DNA of 64,000 nt from IMG/VR virus record IMGVR_UViG_3300037502_003770, positions 241,643 to 305,642 of that record. One strand, written 5' to 3'. The notes beneath the pieces are model-generated. The model was not told the origin of the DNA. It worked only from the letters and a program-made list of their open reading frames with translations, and did not search any database. This document shows positions 45,414 to 54,342 of the stretch, piece by piece. This DNA comes from a virus. Within the stretch, counting starts at the first letter, position 1, and every line of letters starts with the position of its first letter. The position numbers and the translations under genes are program-made.

Positions 45414-46172
45414 ATGTTAGAAATAAATAAAACATATCTTGGTGATTGTTTAGAAATAATGAAAGATATTGATAATAAATCAATAGATTTAATATTATGT
45501 GATTTGCCATATGGTACAACGCAATGTAAATGGGATGTGATAGTTCCTTTTGATAAACTTTGGCAACAATATGAAAGAATAATAAAAGATAATGGTGCGA
45601 TTCTTCTTTTCGCCCAAACACCTTTTGATAAAGTTTTAGGTTGTTCAAATTTACCTTTACTTAGATATGAGTGGATATATGAAAAGGGAACGGCTACAGG
45701 TTCTTTAAATTCTAAAAAGATGCCAATGAAAGCACATGAAAATATTTTAGTATTTTATAAAAATCTTCCTACTTATAATCCTCAAAAAACATACAATCAT
45801 AAACCTGTTAATAGTAATTTTAAAACAGCTGCGGTTTATAATAAATCACCGATTTATGGTAAAGTAAATAAAGATATTAAAGGTGGAGGCAATACTGATA
45901 GGTTACCAAGAAGCGTAATTAAATTTTCAACAGACACTCAAAAGAATAGAAAAAAAGAATTTAATTTCCCAACTCAAAAACCTGTCGCTTTATGTGAATA
46001 TTTAATAAAAACATATTCTAATGAAGGGAATTTAGTTTTGGATAATTGTGCAGGTTCAGGAACAACTGGTATTGCTGCAATTAATACAAATAGAAATTAT
46101 ATTATGATTGAAAATAATGAAAATCATTTTAATTTAATAAATAAAAGAATCGAAGAAACTTTAACAAAATAA
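45414..46172 (+). CDS. DNA methyltransferase, DLPY type (paralogue of 41177 gene)
   Basis: 252 residues. Motif IV is DLPYGTTQCKW (30-40) and the C-terminal SAM motif is LDNCAGSGTTG. The protein shares MLEINKT at its start and NTNRNYIMIE near its end with the enzyme at 41177, but the middle, including the likely target-recognition part, differs. It may have a different DNA target. Beta-class adenine/cytosine N-methyltransferase. Confidence 0.85.
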   Translation: MLEINKTYLGDCLEIMKDIDNKSIDLILCDLPYGTTQCKWDVIVPFDKLWQQYERIIKDNGAILLFAQTPFDKVLGCSNLPLLRYEWIYEKGTATGSLNSKKMPMKAHENILVFYKNLPTYNPQKTYNHKPVNSNFKTAAVYNKSPIYGKVNKDIKGGGNTDRLPRSVIKFSTDTQKNRKKEFNFPTQKPVALCEYLIKTYSNEGNLVLDNCAGSGTTGIAAINTNRNYIMIENNENHFNLINKRIEETLTK

Positions 46173-46206
46173 AAATAGTTTAATAGTAACAAAAAATTTA
46201 AATAAT

Positions 46207-46461
46207 ATGAAAAAAACTACATTAGAAAATTTAATAGAACTTAAAGAAAAACTACCTTCATTTCATAGTAGACGTAATTTTGTAAAATTACAAGAATTCA
46301 ATTTATATATTAAATACCATACTTATCAACAGGACCAAAAACTTATTGATGAAAAATATAATCAATACCTTGATTGTTTAGAATATTATTTTAATGATGT
46401 TTTTAGTTTTTATAATCATAATTATGATAATGAAAAAATTTTTAATAGATACATTTATTGA
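46207..46461 (+). CDS. Hypothetical protein, 84 aa
   Basis: Basic, helical small protein (LKEKLPSFHSRRNFVKLQEF). Its C-terminal end overlaps the next gene by 32 bases. Function unknown. Confidence 0.5.
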   Translation: MKKTTLENLIELKEKLPSFHSRRNFVKLQEFNLYIKYHTYQQDQKLIDEKYNQYLDCLEYYFNDVFSFYNHNYDNEKIFNRYIY

Positions 46462-46804
46462 GAATGAAACTTTTTTAGAAGAAAAAAAACATAAAGTAAA
46501 AAATGCTATTTCTGAAAAAGTAAAACCTTTAGAAGAAAATTTATCTGATTTAAATAAGTCTATTACAACAAATCAATCTGATTCAGAAGAAATAAAATCT
46601 TTTAAAGAAAAAGTTTCTTCTTTAGAAGAAAGGATTAAAAAATTAGAAAATAAAATTTCTATAAATGATTATTTAGGACCTAATCGTATTGGCGGTAAAC
46701 CTTATCTCCCATATCCTTTACCTCAACCAACAATACCATACACACCAGTAACACCGTATTATATTATTTGTACTACTAGTACTGGCGAAATCAATAAAAA
46801 ATAA
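46430..46804 (+). CDS. Coiled-coil protein with Pro/Tyr-rich tail
   Basis: I choose the ATG at 46430 (MKKFLIDTFIENETF) over 46394, because the earlier codons only encode a hydrophobic read of the neighbouring gene. The protein has a coiled coil (about 15-85), then GGKPYLPYPLPQPTIPYTPV, a Pro-rich tail. It suggests a fibre- or linker-type protein but lies in the nucleotide module. Unknown function. Confidence 0.5.
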   Translation: MKKFLIDTFIENETFLEEKKHKVKNAISEKVKPLEENLSDLNKSITTNQSDSEEIKSFKEKVSSLEERIKKLENKISINDYLGPNRIGGKPYLPYPLPQPTIPYTPVTPYYIICTTSTGEINKK

Positions 46805-46834
46805 AATTAATTTAGAATAAATTTATATATAAAA

Positions 46835-47701
46835 ATGAATAAAATATCAGCAAGAATTATTGCAGACTCTTTAAATCCTATTGGTATTAGATTAACAACT
46901 ATGGTTGTAGTCTTTCCTAGAATGATTTTAAGTGAATTTAATACTCATAGAGTGTTTTCAAGAAACTCAGCTTCTTCAAGAGCAATTCCATTTAATAAAA
47001 TGATTAAACTTGTAAATGAAGAACCATTTATCCCTATATCTTTTATGAAAGAACATAAAGGTATGCAAGGAAATGAATATTTTACTGAAGAAAAAGATAT
47101 TCAAGAATTAACAAAAAATTGGTTATTAGCTAGAGATAAAGCTGTAGAATCAGCAAAAATTTTATCAGAACAAGGATTAACAAAACAATTATGTAATAGA
47201 ATTCTTGAACCTTTTATGTATCATACTGTAATTGTAACAGCAACAGAATGGAATAATTTCTTAAATTTAAGAATGGATTCTGGAGCTGAAATACATATAC
47301 AAGAATTGGCAAGACAAATGTATACAGCTTTACAAGAATCTACACCAAAACAATTACAAGATAATGAATGGCATATTCCTTTTGGTGAAATGATGGATAT
47401 TAACAGAATTAATGATACAGCATTAAAAATGTTAAGTACAGAAGAAGAAATGAGATTAAAAATTGCAACAGCAAGATGTGCAAGAGTATCATATTTGAAT
47501 TTTGAAGGAAAAGATGATTATACAGCTGATTATATTTTACATGATACTTTAGCTTCATCAGGTCATTTTTCTCCTATGGAACATTGTGCTTTAGCAATAG
47601 ATAGTGATGAATTAATATTAGAAAATGGAAATCTAAGAGGTTTTATACAATATAGAAAAACCTTTGAAAACGAAAACAGAACTCAAGAGGTAAAAATATA
47701 A
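46835..47701 (+). CDS. thyX: Flavin-dependent thymidylate synthase (ThyX)
   Basis: 288 residues. The ThyX signature is present as THRVFSRNSASSRAIP (37-52). The usual RHR triplet reads Thr-His-Arg, and the R-x7-S spacing to Ser47 is kept. RMDSGAEIHIQELARQMYTA and SGHFSPMEHCALA are the second conserved block. It makes dTMP from dUMP with folate and FAD. It lies just before the ribonucleotide reductase large-subunit gene, separated by a terminator. Confidence 0.85.
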   Translation: MNKISARIIADSLNPIGIRLTTMVVVFPRMILSEFNTHRVFSRNSASSRAIPFNKMIKLVNEEPFIPISFMKEHKGMQGNEYFTEEKDIQELTKNWLLARDKAVESAKILSEQGLTKQLCNRILEPFMYHTVIVTATEWNNFLNLRMDSGAEIHIQELARQMYTALQESTPKQLQDNEWHIPFGEMMDINRINDTALKMLSTEEEMRLKIATARCARVSYLNFEGKDDYTADYILHDTLASSGHFSPMEHCALAIDSDELILENGNLRGFIQYRKTFENENRTQEVKI

Positions 47702-47755
47702 TATTTTTTAACAAAATCATATTTAAAAAAATATATTAAGTCTATTTAAAGGAAC

Positions 47756-47793
47756 AAGCTTAACTTTGATATTAAATCATTGTTAAGCTTTTG
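47756..47793 (+). terminator. Intrinsic terminator after thyX
   Basis: aagcttaac (47756-47764) pairs with gttaagctt (47782-47790) with a 17-base loop and short T-run. It lies between thyX and the RNR large-subunit gene. Confidence 0.65.
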
Positions 47794-47810
47794 TCATCTA
47801 AAATAAAAAA

Positions 47811-47819
47811 TATTTATAA
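47811..47819 (+). promoter_or_regulatory. TATTTATAA element before nrdA
   Basis: tatttataa begins 21 bases before the ATG at 47832, at the spacing seen for the CTATTTATA elements, then an A-rich leader. Confidence 0.35.
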
Positions 47820-47831
47820 CAAACAAAACAA

Positions 47832-50117
47832 ATGCAAGTCAAAAAACGAAACGGACAACTAGAAGAATTACATTACGAAAAAATTAACAAAGTATTAAAT
47901 TGGGCTGTTATGGATATATCTGACGTAAATAGTTCAGATGTAGCTATGAACGCTAAACTACAATTATATGATGGGATTTCAACAGACTCTATTCATGAGG
48001 TATTAATTAATTCAGCTGTAGAATTAATTTCAGAAGAAAATCCAAACTATCAATATGTTGCTTCTTCATTATTAAATTATCTTATCAGAAAAAGATTATT
48101 TAATTCACAAAATGATTTACCTTCATTATATGAATTAGTTAAGAAAAATATTAAACTAGGTTTTTATAACTCAGAATTTTTAGATTTATATACAGAAGAA
48201 GAATTTAATACTATCAACGGTTATATTAAACATGATAGAGATTATCTTTTAACTTATAGTGGATTACAACAAGTAATAGACAAATATTTAGTAAAGGATA
48301 GGTTTAATAATCAAATATTTGAAACACCACAATATATGTGGATATTAATTTCAATGTATTTATTTAAACATTATCCAAAAGACAAAAGATTAAAACAAGT
48401 TAAATCTTTTTATGATGATATTTCTAAATTAAAATTAAATTTATCTACACCAATATTGTCAGGCGTTAGAACACCTATGACGCAATTTAGTTCTTGTGTA
48501 TTAGTTGAAGTAGGTGATAATTTAGATTCTATTTTTGCCTCCGTACAGGCTGTTGGTAAGTACACAGCAAGAAAAGCTGGTATAGGTCTTCATTTAGGAA
48601 ACATTCGTGCATTAGGTGATAAAATTAGGAATGGTGAAGTAATTCATACAGGTGTAGTACCTTTTGCAAAAGTTTTTGAATCAACTGTTAAATCTTGTCA
48701 ACAAGCAGGTTTAAGAGGAGGTGGTGCAACTACTTATTTCCCTATTTGGCATAAAGAAATTGAAAATATTGTAGTATTAAAAAATAATAGAGGAACAGAA
48801 GATAATAGAGTTAGAAAACTTGATTATGGTATACAAATTAATAAATTATTCTACAATAGGTTAATTAAAAAACAAAATATTACTTTATTTTCTCCTCATG
48901 ATGTTCCTTCTTTAAAAGAAGCTTTTTATTCAGGAAATAATGAAGTTTTTGAAAAAATATATACTGAATTAGAGAATGACCCATCTATTTCAAAAAAGAG
49001 TATTCCTGCAACAGAATTATTTAATTCAATAGCAAAAGAAAGATTGGAAACAGGTCGTATTTACATTATGAATGTGGATAATGTAAATAATAATGGTTCT
49101 TTTAATGTACAAACTCGTATGTCGAATTTGTGTGCTGAAATCACGTTACCAACAAAACCTATCCAACATATTGATGACCCTGATGGTGAAATAGCTTTAT
49201 GTGTACTTTCAAATATTAATTTAGCACATATTAAAGATTTTACTGATTTAAGAGAACTATGTCATAACACAGTAAGAGCTTTAGATAGTATTATAGATAT
49301 TCAGGATTACCCAATTGAGGCTGCAAAGAAAATGTTAAAAAGAAGAAGTATTGGTGTTGGTGTAACTAATTTAGCATATTTTTTAGCTAAAAGAAATTTA
49401 AAATATGGTTCTGATGAAAGTTTAGTTTTATTAGATGAACTATTTGAACATTTTGCTTATTATTTAACAGAAGCTACAGTACAATTAGCAAAAGAATTTG
49501 GTAAATGTGAATATTTTGAAGAAAGTAAATATTCTAAAGGTTTATTAAATATTGATAGATATAATAAAAAAGTAGATTCTTTAACTCAAAATAGACCACT
49601 TTCTTTAGATTGGGATTCTTTAAGAAAAGATGTTTTAACTTACGGTGTAAGAAACTCTTGCATTTCAGCATTTCCACCAAATGAGTCCAGCTCGTTGGTG
49701 TCGAATTCTACTAATGGTATTGAACCTATTAGGTCATTAATTACCGCAAAGAAGTCTAAGCAAGGCGTTTTAAAAGTTGTCGCTCCTGAAAGTAATAAAC
49801 TTAAAAACAAATATGAATTAGCTTTTGATATTAGTAATTCAGCAATAAATAAAACAGTTGCAGTAATACAGAAATATACAGACCAAGCAATATCAGTAAA
49901 TCATTATTACTCACCAAAGAAATATGATAATGGAAATATTCCTATTTCTGTAATTATAAAAGATATATTAGAATTTTATAATTATGGTGGAAAATGTTTA
50001 TATTATGCAAATACTGATAATAATAAAAACTCAGCTGAAAATGAAGTAAATAAAGAATTAGAATATATTGTTTCTAATGATGATACTTCTTGCGAAAGTG
50101 GTGCTTGTTCACTTTAA
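47832..50117 (+). CDS. nrdA: Class Ia ribonucleotide reductase large subunit
   Basis: 761 residues. An N-terminal ATP-cone-like segment is visible (MQVKKRNGQLEELHYEKINK). The active-site cysteines lie in FSSCVLVEVGDN, RMSNLCAEITLP and LCVLSNINLAH. NPPN-type radical-site residues follow (AFPPNESSSLVSNSTNGIEP). The C-terminus SCESGACSL provides the redox-shuttle Cys pair. It reduces ribonucleoside diphosphates to make dNDPs, with NrdB encoded nearby (50927). A strong terminator follows. Confidence 0.9.
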   Translation: MQVKKRNGQLEELHYEKINKVLNWAVMDISDVNSSDVAMNAKLQLYDGISTDSIHEVLINSAVELISEENPNYQYVASSLLNYLIRKRLFNSQNDLPSLYELVKKNIKLGFYNSEFLDLYTEEEFNTINGYIKHDRDYLLTYSGLQQVIDKYLVKDRFNNQIFETPQYMWILISMYLFKHYPKDKRLKQVKSFYDDISKLKLNLSTPILSGVRTPMTQFSSCVLVEVGDNLDSIFASVQAVGKYTARKAGIGLHLGNIRALGDKIRNGEVIHTGVVPFAKVFESTVKSCQQAGLRGGGATTYFPIWHKEIENIVVLKNNRGTEDNRVRKLDYGIQINKLFYNRLIKKQNITLFSPHDVPSLKEAFYSGNNEVFEKIYTELENDPSISKKSIPATELFNSIAKERLETGRIYIMNVDNVNNNGSFNVQTRMSNLCAEITLPTKPIQHIDDPDGEIALCVLSNINLAHIKDFTDLRELCHNTVRALDSIIDIQDYPIEAAKKMLKRRSIGVGVTNLAYFLAKRNLKYGSDESLVLLDELFEHFAYYLTEATVQLAKEFGKCEYFEESKYSKGLLNIDRYNKKVDSLTQNRPLSLDWDSLRKDVLTYGVRNSCISAFPPNESSSLVSNSTNGIEPIRSLITAKKSKQGVLKVVAPESNKLKNKYELAFDISNSAINKTVAVIQKYTDQAISVNHYYSPKKYDNGNIPISVIIKDILEFYNYGGKCLYYANTDNNKNSAENEVNKELEYIVSNDDTSCESGACSL

Positions 50118-50138
50118 ACAATCTTTTTAATAAAACAT

Positions 50139-50180
50139 AAATCAACCATATAATAATATTTTGTATGGTTGATTTTTTTT
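50139..50180 (+). terminator. Intrinsic terminator after nrdA
   Basis: Twelve-base stem: aaatcaaccata (50139-50150) pairs with tatggttgattt (50164-50175), then a T8 run. Confidence 0.85.
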
Positions 50181-50237
50181 AACAAAAAGATAAACTTTAT
50201 ATACTATTAAAAAATAAAAACCCTTTATAAAAAAAAT

Positions 50238-50564
50238 ATGTTTACAAAAATAATAAATTTCTTTAAAAGAAAACCTAAACAAGAAAATAAACCTACTAAA
50301 AAAACTAGTTATACTAGCAGTAGAATGATATCAGAAAGTAATTATTCATCTAATATAGATAATACTTATTCAGATATTACAGCGCAACATATCATATTTA
50401 ATAATATGTTTAATTCTTCAAATGATTCTACTTCTGATTCAAGCGATAATTCATCAAGTAGTTATATTCCTGATTCTTGGTCTTCTTCTGATAGTTATTC
50501 TAGTTCAGATTCTTCATATTCAAGCGATAGTTCAAGTTGTGATTCATCAAGTTCTTCAGATTAA
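50238..50564 (+). CDS. Ser/Asp-repeat low-complexity protein, 108 aa
   Basis: The basic N-terminus (MFTKIINFFKRKPKQENKPT) is followed by a Ser/Asp-rich tail of about 45 residues (SSSSYIPDSWSSSDSYSSSD onward). No signal peptide is seen. The tail resembles an SD-type disordered and possibly phosphorylatable region. Between nrdA and nrdB it interrupts the usual pair. Unknown function. Confidence 0.55.
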   Translation: MFTKIINFFKRKPKQENKPTKKTSYTSSRMISESNYSSNIDNTYSDITAQHIIFNNMFNSSNDSTSDSSDNSSSSYIPDSWSSSDSYSSSDSSYSSDSSSCDSSSSSD

Positions 50565-50569
50565 TAATT

Positions 50570-50920
50570 ATGATTTTATCATTTCCTTTACATCTTCATA
50601 AAAATGATAGGGTTTTACAAGAAATTAAAATTCATACTTATAAATTATATAAAAAGTATCAAAATATATTAAGACTAGTTATAAACCATATTTATAAAAT
50701 AAATAATAGATTTGAGTTACATCTATCTGAAATAGATAAAAAACTTAGATTATCACTATTTATAGATAAAGATACTACTTTAAATTACATTCTTGATTTA
50801 ACTAGTAAAACCTTTAATTATTCTTTATCTAATAAAGAAAATATTATAGTAGAATATACTTTCTCTTTAAAAGAGTTTTTTATTCATAGTAAATTATTAT
50901 CAGAGTACAAAAAAATATAA
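50570..50920 (+). CDS. Hypothetical protein, 116 aa
   Basis: Soluble basic alpha/beta protein (DRVLQEIKIHTYKLYKKYQN), 6 bases after the SD-repeat protein and 6 before nrdB. No family recognised. Confidence 0.5.
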   Translation: MILSFPLHLHKNDRVLQEIKIHTYKLYKKYQNILRLVINHIYKINNRFELHLSEIDKKLRLSLFIDKDTTLNYILDLTSKTFNYSLSNKENIIVEYTFSLKEFFIHSKLLSEYKKI

Positions 50921-50926
50921 AAAAAT

Positions 50927-52012
50927 ATGACAAATAATACAATTATTAATTTAAATAAAAATATTGATTTCTCAAAAGAACCTATTTTCTTTGGTGAAAA
51001 ATTAAATATACAAAGATACGATAACCCTAAACATGGTGTATTTTTAAAATTTTTTAATGAACAGGTTTCAGCTTTTTGGAGACCTGAAGAAGTAACTATA
51101 TCTAATGATAGGTTAGATTATGAAAAAATGGAAGACTTTGAGAAATTCATTTTTACAAAAAATCTAGGATATCAAATTCTTTTAGATTCAGTACAAAGTA
51201 GGGGTATCCATAATTTACTTGAGAATTGTTCTTCTCCAGAAGTTGAAGTTTTTTGTAAGAGTTGGGAGTTTTTTGAAACAATACATAGTTATTCATATAC
51301 ATATATTATTCAAAATATTTATCCTAATGCTAAGGAAATATTGGATAATATAATGCTTGATGAAGAAATCTTAAAAAGAACAACATCTGTTACAAAATAT
51401 TATGATAGTTTAATTAATAATATTGGCGATGAAAGTTTAGAAGAATTAAAGAAAAAATTATATCTTACTTTAGTAAGTATTAATATTTTAGAAGGTATTA
51501 GATTTTATATTTCATTTGCTTGTTCTTTTTCTTTTGCTCAAAATAAGAAAATGGAAGGTAACGCTAAAATTATTTCTTTAATTGCTGGTGATGAAAATAA
51601 ACATTTAGGTTTTACACAAAAATTAATTAATATATTAAAAACAGAAGAAAGCGAAGGTTTTGTTGAAATAGCAAAAGAATGTGAACCTTTAGTTGAACAA
51701 ATGTTTAAAGATGCTGCTGAAGAAGAAATGAGATGGGCTGAATATTTATTTAAAGATGGTAAACATATGCTTGGTTTAAATAAAGATATTCTTGTTCAGT
51801 ACATGAAGTTTTTAACAAATCAAAGAATGGCTGCTATTAAAAGTAAACCATGTTTTGAAAAAACTAAAAATCCTATTACTTGGATGAATCATTGGTTAGA
51901 CAATAAATCTTTACAAGTAGCACCTCAAGAAACAGAAATTGAATCTTATGTAATATCTTCAACTAAAAATGATTTAGAAAGTATAGATTTTGATGGTTTT
52001 GATTTAGATTAA
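50927..52012 (+). CDS. nrdB: Ribonucleotide reductase small subunit
   Basis: 361 residues. Diiron ligands are in the segments SWEFFETIHSYSYTYIIQ (Glu and His), LEGIRFYISFACSFSFAQ (Glu) and AGDENKHLGFTQ (Glu and His). It has the usual helical-bundle features and an acidic C-terminus (DLESIDFDGFDLD) typical of NrdB tails that bind NrdA. It forms the class Ia enzyme with the 47832 gene. Two bases before the stray cassette protein. Confidence 0.9.
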   Translation: MTNNTIINLNKNIDFSKEPIFFGEKLNIQRYDNPKHGVFLKFFNEQVSAFWRPEEVTISNDRLDYEKMEDFEKFIFTKNLGYQILLDSVQSRGIHNLLENCSSPEVEVFCKSWEFFETIHSYSYTYIIQNIYPNAKEILDNIMLDEEILKRTTSVTKYYDSLINNIGDESLEELKKKLYLTLVSINILEGIRFYISFACSFSFAQNKKMEGNAKIISLIAGDENKHLGFTQKLINILKTEESEGFVEIAKECEPLVEQMFKDAAEEEMRWAEYLFKDGKHMLGLNKDILVQYMKFLTNQRMAAIKSKPCFEKTKNPITWMNHWLDNKSLQVAPQETEIESYVISSTKNDLESIDFDGFDLD

Positions 52013-52014
52013 TA

Positions 52015-52302
52015 ATGGAAATATCAATTAAAACTAATAATATTACTTATTTTGAATCAAATAATGTTCATAATATTATTAAATGTTATTTTAGTAATCT
52101 TTATCTGATTTATGAATTAGAAATTCTTAAAGATAAGGATTACTTTTTAAGAATAAAATTTGAAGATTATGATTGTTTCCTTTCTATTAAAAGAAATTTA
52201 TTAGAATATAGATATATTAGTATTAAAGATTTTAATATATTATCTATTGGTACATACTTAAAAAATCCTCAGCACACAAAATACGAAAAACTTATTAAAT
52301 AA
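52015..52302 (+). CDS. Array-family protein outside the array (member 21), 95 aa
   Basis: Cassette MEISIKTNNITYFE with Tyr12/Glu14, the same pattern as the minus-strand array at 12476-18439, but here on the plus strand between nrdB and thioredoxin. The C-terminal 80 residues (YELEILKDKDYFLRIKFEDY) are unlike the others. It shows the family is not limited to the cluster. Confidence 0.65.
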   Translation: MEISIKTNNITYFESNNVHNIIKCYFSNLYLIYELEILKDKDYFLRIKFEDYDCFLSIKRNLLEYRYISIKDFNILSIGTYLKNPQHTKYEKLIK

Positions 52303-52307
52303 TTCTT

Positions 52308-52619
52308 ATGAAAGAAATAAAAAATCAAGAAGAAATAATCTCTTTATTAGAAAATAAAGAATCTTTTATGTTGTATTGTTCAACACAAACTTGCATGCCT
52401 TGCAAAATATTAAAACCTGAAATAGAAAGTAATTTATCAGAATTTAATGATAAAATGAATTATGTTTCTTTAGAAAACACAGAAGATTTACCAGCAAGAT
52501 TTAATTTTAAATCTGTTCCTACAATTTTATTTTTTAGAGAAGGTCAATTAGTAAACAAAGGTACTGGTACTAAAGAATTAACTTTAGATTTTATTAAAAA
52601 TAATTTACTTACTTTATAA
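52308..52619 (+). CDS. Thioredoxin-like protein
   Basis: 103 residues with active site CMPC (29-32) in CSTQTCMPCKILKPEI and the cis-Pro region VPTILFFREGQL. It has the usual length and fold for thioredoxin. It probably reduces the phage ribonucleotide reductase encoded next to it. The next gene starts on its last base. Confidence 0.85.
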   Translation: MKEIKNQEEIISLLENKESFMLYCSTQTCMPCKILKPEIESNLSEFNDKMNYVSLENTEDLPARFNFKSVPTILFFREGQLVNKGTGTKELTLDFIKNNLLTL

Positions 52620-52870
52620 TGGAAAATTTAGTATTACGATATTTTGAATCTGAAGAATTTGTTGGGAATTGGGAACATATAAAACCTTTTAAATATTCTT
52701 CAAAAGAAGATTTCTTTTTACATATTATGTATCAACCTATAATTTTAAAAGAATTTAATTTATGGGATGAAACAGATTTAACTACATCTGAAAGAATAGA
52801 AGAAATACTTGACAATATAGAAGTTTTTACTTTAGAAGAATGGTTTTCACAAAATGAAATTAAACTATGA
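52619..52870 (+). CDS. Hypothetical acidic protein, 83 aa
   Basis: Shares one base with the thioredoxin gene and overlaps the next gene by 4 bases. Acidic, Glu-rich alpha-helical protein with several Trp. Function unknown. Confidence 0.5.
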   Translation: MENLVLRYFESEEFVGNWEHIKPFKYSSKEDFFLHIMYQPIILKEFNLWDETDLTTSERIEEILDNIEVFTLEEWFSQNEIKL

Positions 52871-53238
52871 TAAAAGTGAGGTTTAATTTAGCTAGAGGTA
52901 AAAATTATAAAAAATGGAAAATTGATTATGGTAATAATAATGTTACATATCATTCTATTGATGAAGTTTTTTTAATTATGAAAAATTGTTTTCTTAAAAA
53001 TAATACTAAAATAGCTAATAAAATATTTAACGGTGCTAATAAAAATGTTTGTGCTTTTATCATATGTGAAAATATCGAAATAATATTAAAAACAGAATCT
53101 ATCTTAGAAAAAAATGATTTAGAATTAAAATATAATCCTAAAGTAAATCCATATTGGGTTTTTAATGATGTTAATTATGATAATAAGACTATTAGTGAAT
53201 TATATACAGTAAGTAACAAAATATATATTAAAAATTAA
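52867..53238 (+). CDS. Hypothetical protein, 123 aa
   Basis: Basic N-terminus (MIKVRFNLARGKNYKKWKID) and beta-type body. Overlaps the previous gene by 4 bases. No known family. Confidence 0.5.
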   Translation: MIKVRFNLARGKNYKKWKIDYGNNNVTYHSIDEVFLIMKNCFLKNNTKIANKIFNGANKNVCAFIICENIEIILKTESILEKNDLELKYNPKVNPYWVFNDVNYDNKTISELYTVSNKIYIKN

Positions 53239-53258
53239 CATCATATATAAAATAAATA

Positions 53259-53275
53259 CTATTTATAAATAAATA
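53259..53275 (+). promoter_or_regulatory. CTATTTATA element (candidate phage promoter)
   Basis: ctatttataaataaata begins 26 bases before ATG 53285 and matches 30019-30035 in sequence and in spacing to the start. Confidence 0.5.
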
Positions 53276-53284
53276 TTTAATAGA

Positions 53285-54259
53285 ATGGAAAATACTTCCT
53301 TTAAAAATAAAAAATTAGTACAGGTTGATAATAATTTAAAAGAATATTTATTAAAAGAATTAATAAATACAGGTTTAATTCAAGAAGATTTTAACAAACC
53401 AACAGCTTATAAACCTTTACAGGATAAAGTTTCTAAAAATAGTGTTACTTATTTTAAAAATAAAATAGATAATGATGAACATATTGATGAACCCATTGTA
53501 GATATTAATAATAATATTTTAGATGGTCATCACAGAATGAAAGCCTTTAGTTTAGACCCTTTAATTTCACAAGTTAAAACATTAAAAATAATGTTAAGTG
53601 GTGAGGATGCTATTAAACTATTAAATAAAATTAAAGATAGATATGATTTCTTTTCTAAGGATGTAGAGTTTATTGAATATAATCCTTTTCATACTGAAAG
53701 AGAAGAAAGTATTTCACAAGAAGATATCACCAATTATAATACATCTAATTTAGGTATTGATAATTCACAATTTTATCAAAATTATAAACCTCAAGCACCA
53801 GCTGATTTTTTTGGTCAAGGTACAATGGATTCATTTTTTCCTGAAAACGATAATATTTATAATCAAGATACCAATCAACAAAATATAACTGACATAAACA
53901 ATTTAACATCTTCAGATAGTAGTGAAATAATAGATTATGAAAATGATTACACAGTTTATTCAATGAAACCTATTGATAAAAATGATAGAACAGGTTTTGT
54001 TGTTTCATTGATTAATAATAATCATAAATTTGAATATACTTTATCTTTTGATAATTTAATTGAATTTGAAGATATGGCTTATTTAGATTTTTTAAAATAT
54101 TTTGTTTCATTAAATGATGAGAATAATTTTTATAATAAATTTAAATCAGAAAACCCAACAGAAAGTTTAGCTTTACAAAAAACAGTTAATCATATTTGTA
54201 AAATAAATAATGTTGACGGTGTGAAAATTGGTGAAAAATTTATTTTTATTGTAAATTAA
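53285..54259 (+). CDS. ParB/Srx-fold-like protein, 324 aa
   Basis: The core DEPIVDINNNILDGHHRMKA (68-87) with DGHHR is the conserved ligand-binding motif of ParB/sulfiredoxin-like proteins. It is preceded by a short helix and followed by LKIMLSGEDAIKLLNKIKD. The middle is acidic and disordered. The C-terminal domain (VYSMKPIDKNDRTGFVVSL) is not recognised. It has its own promoter-like element and terminator. Possible nuclease, transferase or virion role. Confidence 0.6.
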   Translation: MENTSFKNKKLVQVDNNLKEYLLKELINTGLIQEDFNKPTAYKPLQDKVSKNSVTYFKNKIDNDEHIDEPIVDINNNILDGHHRMKAFSLDPLISQVKTLKIMLSGEDAIKLLNKIKDRYDFFSKDVEFIEYNPFHTEREESISQEDITNYNTSNLGIDNSQFYQNYKPQAPADFFGQGTMDSFFPENDNIYNQDTNQQNITDINNLTSSDSSEIIDYENDYTVYSMKPIDKNDRTGFVVSLINNNHKFEYTLSFDNLIEFEDMAYLDFLKYFVSLNDENNFYNKFKSENPTESLALQKTVNHICKINNVDGVKIGEKFIFIVN

Positions 54260-54286
54260 TTCTAAAATACACTTAATAATTTTAAC

Positions 54287-54327
54287 AATTGTCCAATAGA
54301 TTATTTACTATTGGACAATTACTTTTT
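54287..54327 (+). terminator. Intrinsic terminator after ParB-like gene
   Basis: Perfect 13-base stem: aattgtccaatag (54287-54299) with ctattggacaatt (54308-54320), 8-base loop, then T-rich. It shows the open frame upstream of 54343 is not coding. Confidence 0.9.
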
Positions 54328-54342
54328 AATATAAATTTAAAT

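Noticed and set aside
54289-54342. N-terminal extension of the glycosyltransferase
   Set aside because: It would start with TTG inside a perfect terminator hairpin. ATG 54343 follows the hairpin and begins the conserved fold.
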